A stretch of 8,425 nt of DNA from CAZAKZ01 sp964485695. Its GTDB lineage: Bacteria > Planctomycetota > JAFGQW01. Within the stretch, counting starts at the first letter, position 1, and each line of letters starts with the position of its first letter. The position numbers were made by a program, and so were the translations under genes. Below are positions 1-6,645 of this stretch, piece by piece. The DNA is taken from the NCBI GenBank assembly GCA_964485695.1, contig CAZAKZ010000206.1, positions 1 through 8,425 on the forward strand. Direction: 5' to 3'. The notes below the pieces were generated by a model. It did no database searches. It worked only from the letters and a program-made list of their open reading frames with translations, and was not told the DNA's origin.

Positions 1-1
1 G

Positions 2-541
2 GCCGCGACCACGGTGGGGGCCGAGAGGACGGCAGGGGGCTTAACGGCATTGGCCCTCGAGGAGGCGCGGGAGATCCACAGGCGTCTCCACGAAGAGGCC
101 CAGGCCGCCATGGACGAGGTTCGCCGCGGCGGCAGCGCATTGCTGAGGAAGGAGGCCGAGGCGTGCATCGCGCGCCTGAGGAAGACGGCTGACAGGGCGG
201 GATCGGGCAGCCGCCTGGCCGCCACCCTCGGTTCCTTCGTCGAGAAACTGCTCAAGAGCTACGAGGGCTCCGCCTACCTGGGCGTGATCTTCGACCGGTC
301 CTACGAGGGCAAGGGGGCCCGGGTCCGGTGGATCTACCCCCGATCCGCGGCCCACCGCTACGGCCTCAGGCAGGGCGACGTGATCCTGGAGGTTGCGGGC
401 CGGGAAATCCCGCGCGGCCAGGCCCTGAACACCGCCCTGCGCAGGTGGAAGCCGGGACACAAGGTCAAGATGAAGATCCGGCGCGCGGGCCAGGACGGCG
501 CCCTGGAGACCCTGGACGTTGTCCTGGGGCGGAGGATCTGA
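2..541 (+). CDS. PDZ-domain protein, 5'-truncated by the window edge
   Basis: The reading frame is open to the left edge. The first possible start, GTG at 14, has no Shine-Dalgarno sequence in the 13 bases before it, so the real start probably lies outside the window. The visible part is about 179 residues. Its first half is charged and helical, rich in Ala, Glu and Arg, and probably a coiled coil. The second half is a PDZ domain of about 85 residues. The carboxylate-binding loop reads YLGV (codons from 275), followed by the usual 'SAAHRYGLRQGDVILEVAGR' core (SAA..GL..GD.I...G) and a final beta strand near the C-terminus. PDZ domains bind C-terminal or extended peptides, often in envelope proteases or their adaptors. 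No protease residues are visible here, so the role is unknown; it may be the C-terminal part of a larger envelope protein. Codon use is strongly GC3-biased, like the qmo genes and unlike the next two genes. Confidence 0.8.
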   Translation, partial: AATTVGAERTAGGLTALALEEAREIHRRLHEEAQAAMDEVRRGGSALLRKEAEACIARLRKTADRAGSGSRLAATLGSFVEKLLKSYEGSAYLGVIFDRSYEGKGARVRWIYPRSAAHRYGLRQGDVILEVAGREIPRGQALNTALRRWKPGHKVKMKIRRAGQDGALETLDVVLGRRI

Positions 542-634
542 TCGGGATCCTCGTCGGAAAAGTCCATGGGTGCAGCGACGTAGACGCCGATTTCTGCGGA
601 CCAAGAAGATGAGGTTCCCGGACCAGGCGCGTGA

Positions 635-640
635 TATACT
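635..640 (+). promoter_or_regulatory. Probable -10 box of the Panacea gene pair
   Basis: TATACT matches the sigma-70 -10 consensus at five of six positions. It ends 33 bases before the ATG at 674, giving a plausible leader of about 25-30 bases. No good -35 hexamer is seen 16-18 bases upstream, so the promoter may be weak or activator-dependent. An imperfect inverted repeat, GGTTCCCGG (613-621) and CTGGGACCC (646-654), matches at seven of nine positions and brackets the -10 box, a position suited to an autoregulatory operator. The hexamer is seen in the sequence; its function is inferred. Confidence 0.4.
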
Positions 641-673
641 ACGAACTGGGACCCAAGTCGTGGAGTGAATGCA

Positions 674-1246
674 ATGAGCCGACGTCGCTACATCAGGTTT
701 CGGTTCGACGAGAAAAAGACGGTCCAGGCTGCCGGCCTACTCCTCAGCAGCGCCGGCGGATATCTCAACTACATGCAGCTGATCAAGCTCCTCTATCTCG
801 CCGATCGAGAGCACCTTCGTCTCTACGGATTTCCGATCACGGGAGGGAGCTACGCGGCCTTGCCCTACGGACCTGTGATCGAGGAGGTGAAGGAGCGTAT
901 CCTGGAGACGCCCACGAGCTACTGGTCAGAGCACATCTCTCCTCCTGCCGATTTCGAGGTCAAGCTCCTCGAGGATCCTGGTGACGATGATTTGACCGAT
1001 GCGGAGGTCGAGGTGCTACAGGGTGTGGTCACGCGGTTCCTCTCCATGCACCCGTTCGAACTCGTCATATACACCCACAAGGAACTTCCGGAGTGGAGGG
1101 ATCCTGAAGGGAGCTCTTTCACGATCTGGGCTGAGGACATCCTCGATGCGCTCGGGATGAACGATGATGAAATCGAGGCTGTTTTCCAATCTGCCGTCGA
1201 GCGTGAAGCAGTCGACCAGATATTTACCCGCGATACGTCCATTTGA
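674..1246 (+). CDS. Panacea (SocA-like) domain protein, probable antitoxin
   Basis: This 190-residue protein has the Panacea (SocA-like, formerly DUF4065) signature. A helix with LIKLLYLADREHLRLYG (residues 36-52) runs into PITGGSYAALPYGPV (54-68), and a later HKELPEWRDP segment (135-144) is also typical. In Caulobacter, SocA is a proteolytic adaptor that delivers the toxin SocB to ClpXP; elsewhere Panacea proteins neutralise many unrelated toxins encoded beside them. The ATG at 674 is chosen because GGAG at 662-665 lies 8 bases upstream; the in-frame GTG at 665 overlaps that site and is unlikely to be used. The length covers a full Panacea domain plus an acidic C-terminal region (100-110 and 164-181). 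The next ORF starts three bases after the stop in the same frame, which suggests a two-gene unit. Composition is less GC-rich than the flanking genes, consistent with horizontal transfer. The family call is firm; the antitoxin role is inferred from context. Confidence 0.85.
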   Translation: MSRRRYIRFRFDEKKTVQAAGLLLSSAGGYLNYMQLIKLLYLADREHLRLYGFPITGGSYAALPYGPVIEEVKERILETPTSYWSEHISPPADFEVKLLEDPGDDDLTDAEVEVLQGVVTRFLSMHPFELVIYTHKELPEWRDPEGSSFTIWAEDILDALGMNDDEIEAVFQSAVEREAVDQIFTRDTSI

Positions 1247-1249
1247 TCC

Positions 1250-1636
1250 GTGTGCCAGTCATCCTACCACCGAGGCCAGGCATTCGTTGGCCAGGACTCG
1301 CACCTGTGGTTCATCCTTTCCGATCCGGTCCAGGACTCTGACCGCATTCTCGTGGTCAACGCGACCACCTGGGAGGGGAGCTACTACAAGGATCCCACGT
1401 GCATCCTGGATGTCGGCGATCATGATTTCTTCAATCACAAGTCCTTCATGTATTACGGGGGAGCTCGCCTTCTCAGGGCAGAACAAGTTGATCGGCTTCT
1501 CCTCATGGATCAAGGAGATGCCTCTGCCGAGCTCCTCACGCGAATCACCCGTGGCGCAGTCTGCACCCGACAGCTGCGGCGAGGGTATCGCCGACTTCTA
1601 TTGGAGCAAGGTATTCTCGATCGTGGAGTGGAGTGA
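1250..1636 (+). CDS. Small Panacea-linked protein, candidate toxin
   Basis: This 128-residue ORF follows the Panacea gene directly. It looks like a real protein: an amphipathic beta pattern HLWFILSDP (18-26), then DRILVVNATT (31-40), a short Cys/Gly turn CILDVGDHDFF (51-61), and SFMYYGGARLL (65-75), followed by a helical, basic C-terminal third (90-120). Alternating strands of the form HLW.ILSDP...VVN.TT...GDH recall small SH3-barrel proteins related in outline to PemK/MazF endoribonucleases. I cannot confirm that relation and do not recognise a named family. The GTG at 1250 is the first start after the in-frame TGA and has no clear Shine-Dalgarno sequence, so translation probably depends on ribosomes finishing the upstream gene. 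Low GC compared with the surroundings supports its belonging to the same acquired module. The toxin role is inferred only from the partner gene. Confidence 0.7.
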   Translation: MCQSSYHRGQAFVGQDSHLWFILSDPVQDSDRILVVNATTWEGSYYKDPTCILDVGDHDFFNHKSFMYYGGARLLRAEQVDRLLLMDQGDASAELLTRITRGAVCTRQLRRGYRRLLLEQGILDRGVE

Positions 1637-1799
1637 TGCGGGAACGGGGGGGTGTCCCGGATTCTCTTCATTGCCCAACCCATTCCTGGATTTCACGGCC
1701 GGGATTCCGATTTCCTGTTCGAGTCCCTGGGAGGACAGGAAGGTCTCCGGGGCCGGAGTCCTCCTGCACGCTTCCGCTCGGCTGGGAGGCCCTTCTCCG
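1637..1799. other. Convergent intergenic region with inverted repeats
   Basis: This stretch lies between the ends of two genes that face each other, where termination in both directions is expected. Two inverted repeats are visible: TTCCTGT (1712-1718) with ACAGGAA (1735-1741), a perfect 7-bp pair with a 16-base loop, and CTCCGG (1745-1750) with CCGGAG (1753-1758), perfect but with a very tight loop. Neither is followed by a T-run on either strand, so they are not textbook intrinsic terminators. No convincing gene is seen. Short ORFs that cross it have no recognisable protein pattern. Confidence 0.4.
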
Positions 1800-3221
1800 T
1801 CAACGCCCGTCGGACCCGGAACCGCTACGTCCGCCGCGTCCACCGGCGCCGCGACCGTCCCGGCCGACGCTGCCTCGGTCCCCTCCGCGGCCGGTGGACA
1901 GGGCCTCACGCTTGATGCGGTTGATCTCCATGTCCAGGGCTGCCACGTTCACCTCGTCCGTCTCGTCCCCGGGGGTTCCTCCCAGGAGGTCGATGGCCGT
2001 GTCCAGGACCTGCACCAGGGCCGGATTCTTCTTCTCTGACTTCCGCACCTTCAGCAGGATGGGCAGCGCCTCTTTGGCCCGCATCCGGGCCAGGCCGAGG
2101 ATGGCGGCGGACCGCACCAGCAGGTCGCCTTTCTTGCGAGCCCGGGCCAGGAGCTTCTTGTAGATGGCCTTGTTGTCGGGCCGGGCCGCGGCCAGGGTGG
2201 CCAGCACTTTGATGGGGGGCTGTTTGTGCGTCACCAGCTTGTTCAGGTGGGTGAGGGCCTCCTTGAAGGCGAGGGAGTATCTGTCCAGCACCTTGATCAG
2301 GGACCGGAGCGGGGCCTCCACCTTCTCGACCTTGGCCCGCTTGCTCACGGGTTTGAGGAAATCCTTGTAAGGCGCGGACCGGGCGAACACCTCCAGGACA
2401 CCGCGGCGCATGCGGGGCTTCTTGTGGCCCATGTAGGGTACCAGGAGGGAAAGCGCCCCTTCGGTTCCTGCCGCGGTGATGGCCGCCAGGCAGTCGAGAC
2501 TCTTCAGGTAGTCCTTCCGGGACTTCAGGTAGATCGACGCGGCCTCTTTGACCTTCCTGTTGTCCTTGTCCGCGGAGAGGATTTCCAGAGCCTTCTTGAA
2601 CGCCTCCATCCGGGCGGCTTCGTTCTTGCCCTTCAGGGCCTTGACCACGCTGTCCACGTCCTCGCCGGCCCTCCGGGCCGGAGCGTCACCCCGGAACCGG
2701 GCCAGGGAATCCGTCAGGATGTGAGCAAACTCCTTGGGTTTTCGCTCCAGGTAAAATCGGTGGAGGATGCGCCCCTCGGCGTCGAGAATCAGGTGCTGGG
2801 GAGAGACAATGACCCCCTGCCCCTTGAAGTATTTTTCCCGGACGGCGGCGGTCACGGACTTGAGCGACCGGTAGCTGATCCTGCCGAAGTGCCGGCAGAT
2901 CTCGGTTTCGTCCAGGACGTCCACGGGCTTGGGATGGTTCCCGGCGAGGACGCACACGTAGTTCCTGGATATCTTCACCACCCCGGGATCGCGGTAGCAG
3001 GTGGTGGCCATGCGCTGATTGGCGTCGTACTTCTCCTTCTCGGTCCGGTTGTCGTACCGGTTGTTGACGGCCACGAGCACCGGGGCCTTGCGTATCCCGG
3101 CATCCTTCAGCGCCTTTTCCAGGCTTCCCACCCAGTGGATTTGCCGGGTGTCATCGGCCCGGGCCGGTCCCACTCCCACCACCACCATCCAGGCCAGTGC
3201 AGCGATGATTGAACGTCTCAT
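1800..3221 (-). CDS. Exported thioredoxin-fold and HEAT-repeat protein
   Basis: This 473-residue protein starts with a signal peptide: MRRS, a hydrophobic core (residues 5-18) and a likely cleavage site after ARA (20-22). Residues 28-170 resemble a thioredoxin-like fold: a strand PVLVAVNN near 47-54, and a late hairpin HLILDAEGRILHRFYL (143-158) typical of the family. The CxxC active site is absent, since the expected place after the first strand reads NNRYDNRTEK, so it is unlikely to be a redox enzyme. Residues 190-411 are helical pairs with HEAT-like spacing (for example VRSAAILGLARMRAKEALPILL, seen around 369-390), a protein-binding scaffold. The tail (443-473) is Gly/Arg-rich low complexity and its frame is doubtful (see findings). 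The ATG is supported by GGAG at 3231-3228, 6 bases upstream. It lies 85 bases downstream of qmoC with no strong terminator between, so read-through from the qmo operon is possible. The function is unknown; it is probably periplasmic. Confidence 0.8.
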   Translation of the reverse strand: MRRSIIAALAWMVVVGVGPARADDTRQIHWVGSLEKALKDAGIRKAPVLVAVNNRYDNRTEKEKYDANQRMATTCYRDPGVVKISRNYVCVLAGNHPKPVDVLDETEICRHFGRISYRSLKSVTAAVREKYFKGQGVIVSPQHLILDAEGRILHRFYLERKPKEFAHILTDSLARFRGDAPARRAGEDVDSVVKALKGKNEAARMEAFKKALEILSADKDNRKVKEAASIYLKSRKDYLKSLDCLAAITAAGTEGALSLLVPYMGHKKPRMRRGVLEVFARSAPYKDFLKPVSKRAKVEKVEAPLRSLIKVLDRYSLAFKEALTHLNKLVTHKQPPIKVLATLAAARPDNKAIYKKLLARARKKGDLLVRSAAILGLARMRAKEALPILLKVRKSEKKNPALVQVLDTAIDLLGGTPGDETDEVNVAALDMEINRIKREALSTGRGGDRGSVGRDGRGAGGRGGRSGSGSDGR

Positions 3222-3306
3222 GGCTTTCTCCAGGCTGATTCCGGTTCGAACACCTAGACTTGACGGACACGATCATATCCTCTGGCATCCATTCCGGACA
3301 GGAAAA

Positions 3307-4485
3307 TCACGAGGATCCTGCCCCCTTCCGGGGCGGTTCGTCCGCCCGGCCGCCGCCCACCGGGATCCCGGCCCGGGCCGCGTGAACCATGGCCAGGAAG
3401 CGGTAGACCATGTGCGCGAACTTGGTGAAGGGCAGCAGCAGGATCACCTCGAACACCGCCACCAGGTGGACGAAGTAGAGGCCGTACGCGAGGGCCGCGT
3501 AGCCGGCGGGGACGGGATCGGGCTCCGTGATGAGGCGCAGCACCATCAGGGCCATGCCCGTGGCGCCGAGGATCAACAACAGGATCAGAAAGAACCAGTC
3601 GAACAGGACGGAGTCACGGCCGCGGTCCTGTCTCACGCGGTCCACCATCATCCAGACGATCCCCACACACAGCGCCACACCCGACACGTTGCCCAGGATC
3701 TTCAGGGGATGCCACAGGGAGAGCGGATACAGTCCCATCCAGGCCAGCGGCGCCACCACCGACGTCACCACGAAGAGGCCGGCGAAGCCGTAGAACACCA
3801 GGAGATGGCTCACCGATCGGGCGCGGGCCTCCACGCAGAAGCGGAACCGCGAGTGAAACAGCACCTCCTTCACGGCGCCGAGGACGCTCTTCCGGGTGGA
3901 AGCGCCGGCCGGAGGTGGGGGGGTGCCGGCGGAGAGGGCCCGCCAGAAGCGCCGGCCGCTCAGGACCATGGAGAGCCCCATGAGGCCGAATCCGCCGCCG
4001 AAGAGGAGGTAGAGGGCCAGGTGGGGGACGAACCGGTCGTAGTGGATCTTCTCCGCAGAAACGCCCATACCGCCGAAGTAGGCCGCCACCGCCCAGAGCA
4101 CCACGGCCCCCGCCGCGAGGTAGATCGGTATGAACCTGCTGTCGCTGGCCGTCCTCCCCAGCACCCGGGGAAAGGCGAAATACTGGATGGACCAGGCGCG
4201 GATGCCGGCCAGGACGTCGCCCGGGCGGACGCCGCGCGGGCAGTGGACGGTGCAGTCCTCGCAGTGGTGGCAGAGCCATACGTGGCAGTCCCCGGCGAGT
4301 CGGTCGGACATTCCCCACTGGGTCCAGAACATCTCCTTGCGGGGGAACGGCGCGTCGTCCGGGGAGAGCTTGCACACCACCGAACAGGTGGCGCACTGGA
4401 AGCACTTCTTCAGGGAGTCGCCCCCCAGGCCCCGGATGCTCCGGATGAAGTCCAGGTCCGGCTTGACCTTCGTGTATTCCGTCAT
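3307..4485 (-). CDS. qmoC: QmoC, membrane subunit of the Qmo complex
   Basis: This 392-residue protein is an HdrC-like domain fused to an HdrE/NarI-type membrane domain, the arrangement of QmoC. The soluble part carries two [4Fe-4S] motifs: C28-x2-C31-x2-C34-x3-C38 and C72-x2-C75-x2-C78-x3-C82-P. About six hydrophobic helices follow, at roughly 117-138, 152-175, 225-247, 262-283, 293-318 and 330-350. Histidines in or next to them (H154, H227, H259, H340, H358) are candidate heme b ligands. QmoC takes electrons from menaquinol and passes them toward QmoA/B and APS reductase. The frame stays open upstream to 4689, but translation should begin at the ATG at 4485 (MTEYTKVKPD): it sits 2 bases after the qmoB stop, and the longer N-terminus is an Arg/Pro-rich shadow of qmoB. 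The Shine-Dalgarno sequence is weak (AAGGGC-like), so translational coupling to qmoB is likely. Confidence 0.93.
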   Translation of the reverse strand: MTEYTKVKPDLDFIRSIRGLGGDSLKKCFQCATCSVVCKLSPDDAPFPRKEMFWTQWGMSDRLAGDCHVWLCHHCEDCTVHCPRGVRPGDVLAGIRAWSIQYFAFPRVLGRTASDSRFIPIYLAAGAVVLWAVAAYFGGMGVSAEKIHYDRFVPHLALYLLFGGGFGLMGLSMVLSGRRFWRALSAGTPPPPAGASTRKSVLGAVKEVLFHSRFRFCVEARARSVSHLLVFYGFAGLFVVTSVVAPLAWMGLYPLSLWHPLKILGNVSGVALCVGIVWMMVDRVRQDRGRDSVLFDWFFLILLLILGATGMALMVLRLITEPDPVPAGYAALAYGLYFVHLVAVFEVILLLPFTKFAHMVYRFLAMVHAARAGIPVGGGRADEPPRKGAGSS

Positions 4486-4487
4486 GG

Positions 4488-6632
4488 TTACAGGCCCTTG
4501 AAGGGATTGGCACCGATCTTCTTGAGGGTTTTCATGAAGGCGTCGATGATGCCGGGGATCTTCTCGTAGTCGGTCATCTCGATCTCGTGGATCTGGACGC
4601 GTTCCGACTCGAGGACGAGCTGCTCCAGCTTCTCCGAGACATTTTCCATGCGTTTCACGGCCAGTTCCGACCCGTGGATGTAGTGGCACTGGTAGTCATC
4701 CCCGTGCTTGCAGGCAAACAGCAGCACGCCGTCGAAACCGGTAGCCAGGGCGTCGTTGATCCAGACCACGTTCACCGAGCCCAGGCACCGCACCGGCACG
4801 AACCGGATGTGGGGGGAATACCGGATGCGGTAGAGACCCAGGATATCCAGCACGGGGTAGGCGTCGTTCTCGCAGATCAGGCTCAGCACCCGCGGCTTTC
4901 CCTCCTCTTCTCCCGGAATCTCGATGGCCTTGATCATGGCCGAGACTATGGGGACGCTGTAGTCCTTGAAGGAGACGATGCGCTCCGGACAGGATCCCAT
5001 GCAGATCCCGCAGCGCCGGCACCGGGTCGGGTTCGGCCAGGGCGTGCCCTTCTCGTCCTCGTCCAGGGCTCCGAACGGACATTCCTCGGTGCAGCGCTTG
5101 CACTGGGTGCACCGCGAGAGATGGAAGTCCGGGAAGCTGACGTCCATGGACCGCGGGTGCACCGCCATGCCCTGATCGATGAGATGGAGCGCCTGGTATG
5201 CCTTCAGGGCCGCGCCCCGGGCGTCGAAGATGGCCTCGGACGGCGTCATGGGCCGCCGGACCATGCCGGCGGCGAGGATGGCGGTACGGCGGGTCTCGTA
5301 CGGGAAGCAGATGAACTCCGAATCCGGAAATCCGTACTTCGTTTCGGGCAGGTCCGTGCCCAGGCGATATCCGAGGTTCAGGATCGGATTCTCTTCGGCG
5401 CCGGCCGTGGTGGGCACCATGCCCACGGCCAGGACGACCAGGTCGGATTCGATGTGGATGGCCTCACCCAGGAAGGTGTTTTCCACGGCGACGCGTAACC
5501 GTCCGCGGTCGACCTCGTCCACCGCCGCCACGTCGCCTCGGGTGAGGAACAGGCCCGAGTGGTCCTGGACTGCCTCGTAGAGGTGCTCCAGGCGGCCGGG
5601 CATGCGGATGTCCTGGTAGACGATATAGGCCGTGGCCCCGGGGTCGTCCTTCAGGAACAGGTGCGCCTGCTTCAGACTCCGGGCGCAGCAGTCGGCCGAG
5701 CAGTAGGGCAGGTGGTCGGGGTCGCGGCTGCCTGCACACTGGAGGAAGGTGACGCTGCGCACGGACCCATTGTCCGAGGGCCGGGTGTAGCTCTTCAGAG
5801 CGGCCATGGCTTCGAACTGGCGGGCGGTGACGACGTCCGGGGTCTTGCCGTAGCCGAGGGCCCCGAGTTTCGAGGCGTCGTACGGAACGGCGCCGGTGGC
5901 GAGGACGATGGCCCCGGCGCGGAACGTCTCCCCACCCGAAAGCGTTACGTCGAAATCGCCCGGCGAGCCGGTGATGGAGCGAATCGTCCTCCCCTTGTGG
6001 ACCGTGACGTTGTCGTGGCGCTCCACGGCCGCCCCCAGCGACGGCACCGGACTGTGGGTCGGCTCATCAAAGGGCGGTTCCACGGGCAGGTCCGCGGCCA
6101 GGCCCCTTCCCCAGCCGCCCAGGTCCTCCTCCTTTTCCACCACCACGGTCTCGGTGCCCAGATCCGCCAGGCTCAGTGCGGCCGTCAGGCCGGCCAGGCC
6201 CCCACCCACCACCAGGACGGCCTTGCTGAACGCCTCGGGCTCCGGGTGGCGGCCCGGCTCCTCGGTCTTGCGCACTTTCGCGACCGCCATGCGCACCATG
6301 TCCACGGCCAGATCTTCGGTGTCCTCGTGGCCCGGCTCGTGGCTCCAGGCCGCGTGTTCGCGGAAAGGCAACCGCTCGAGGAATACCCCGTCGGGTACCG
6401 GCAGGTCCGGCCCGTGGCGGGGAGAACAGGCCGCGATGACCACCCGGTTCAGACTCTCGTGGGCGATGTCGCCCAGGACACAATCGGTGCCCTCGCTCCC
6501 GCAGAGCGTCTCGTGCCTGCGGCACACCGTGGCCCCGCACTCCTTCACGGCAGCGGCCTCCACCTTCTCCAGGTCGACGGCTTCACCGATGCCGCAGCCG
6601 GAGCAGATGTATACGCCGAGACGGTCTTCCAT
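4488..6632 (-). CDS. qmoB: QmoB, HdrA-like flavoprotein with MvhD-type domain
   Basis: This 714-residue protein has the QmoB layout. The N-terminal region (about 1-120) has cysteines C10, C13, C37, C44 and C51 and the segment VVIAACSPR (64-72). A Rossmann FAD site VVGGGLAG (141-148) follows, with EKEEDLGG at 166-173. The HdrA-type cysteine cluster is CAGSRDPDHLPYCSADCC (299-316). Two ferredoxin motifs come next: C508-x2-C511-x2-C514-x3-C518-P and C538-x2-C541-x2-C544-x3-C548-P. The C-terminal MvhD-like domain (about 580-714) has C587, C616, C641 and C649, placed to bind a [2Fe-2S] cluster. In the family, QmoB is a soluble subunit that moves electrons between QmoC/QmoA and APS reductase; flavin-based confurcation has been proposed for Qmo. 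The ATG has a strong site (GGAGG, 6644-6640) 7 bases upstream. It begins 13 bases after qmoA and ends 2 bases before qmoC. Confidence 0.94.
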   Translation of the reverse strand: MEDRLGVYICSGCGIGEAVDLEKVEAAAVKECGATVCRRHETLCGSEGTDCVLGDIAHESLNRVVIAACSPRHGPDLPVPDGVFLERLPFREHAAWSHEPGHEDTEDLAVDMVRMAVAKVRKTEEPGRHPEPEAFSKAVLVVGGGLAGLTAALSLADLGTETVVVEKEEDLGGWGRGLAADLPVEPPFDEPTHSPVPSLGAAVERHDNVTVHKGRTIRSITGSPGDFDVTLSGGETFRAGAIVLATGAVPYDASKLGALGYGKTPDVVTARQFEAMAALKSYTRPSDNGSVRSVTFLQCAGSRDPDHLPYCSADCCARSLKQAHLFLKDDPGATAYIVYQDIRMPGRLEHLYEAVQDHSGLFLTRGDVAAVDEVDRGRLRVAVENTFLGEAIHIESDLVVLAVGMVPTTAGAEENPILNLGYRLGTDLPETKYGFPDSEFICFPYETRRTAILAAGMVRRPMTPSEAIFDARGAALKAYQALHLIDQGMAVHPRSMDVSFPDFHLSRCTQCKRCTEECPFGALDEDEKGTPWPNPTRCRRCGICMGSCPERIVSFKDYSVPIVSAMIKAIEIPGEEEGKPRVLSLICENDAYPVLDILGLYRIRYSPHIRFVPVRCLGSVNVVWINDALATGFDGVLLFACKHGDDYQCHYIHGSELAVKRMENVSEKLEQLVLESERVQIHEIEMTDYEKIPGIIDAFMKTLKKIGANPFKGL

Positions 6633-6639
6633 GGATTCT

Positions 6640-6644
6640 CCTCC
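6640..6644 (-). promoter_or_regulatory. Ribosome binding site of qmoB
   Basis: GGAGG read on the minus strand lies 7 bases before the ATG at 6632 and fits wholly within the 13-base gap after the qmoA stop. It fixes the qmoB start and indicates independent initiation within the operon. Confidence 0.75.
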
Positions 6645-6645
6645 G

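Noticed and set aside
1598..1909. Separate 103-codon minus-strand gene downstream of the HEAT gene
   Set aside because: Its start lies inside the HEAT gene without a ribosome site and its end runs into the convergent partner gene. The coding-like composition of its first part is better explained as a frameshifted tail of the HEAT protein.
1652..1915. Small + strand ORF after the Panacea pair, beginning MSRILFIAQPIPGF
   Set aside because: The first codons look protein-like, but the product soon becomes Arg-rich and runs antisense into the HEAT gene; no clear ribosome site at the useful spacing. A third gene of the module cannot be supported.
2226..3212. 328-codon open frame on the + strand opposite the thioredoxin/HEAT gene
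   Set aside because: Low-complexity Gly/Val/Leu/His product without recognisable motifs; the minus-strand frame has a signal peptide, ribosome site and repeats.
3299..3320. CAGGA/TCCTG inverted repeat at the qmoC stop as a terminator
   Set aside because: Only 5 bp with a 12-base loop, and the T-run falls in the loop instead of after the stem, so it is not a credible intrinsic terminator.
3019..4569. 516-codon open frame on the + strand
   Set aside because: It lies opposite the start of the HEAT gene and all of qmoC. Its product is His/Glu/Arg-rich with no domain pattern, while the minus strand has clear Fe-S motifs and membrane helices. It is an antisense shadow typical of high-GC DNA.
4488..4689. 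N-terminal extension of QmoC by 68 codons
   Set aside because: The extension is Arg/Pro-rich, overlaps the conserved MvhD-like end of qmoB in another frame, and QmoC proteins begin near the MTEYTKVKPD segment.
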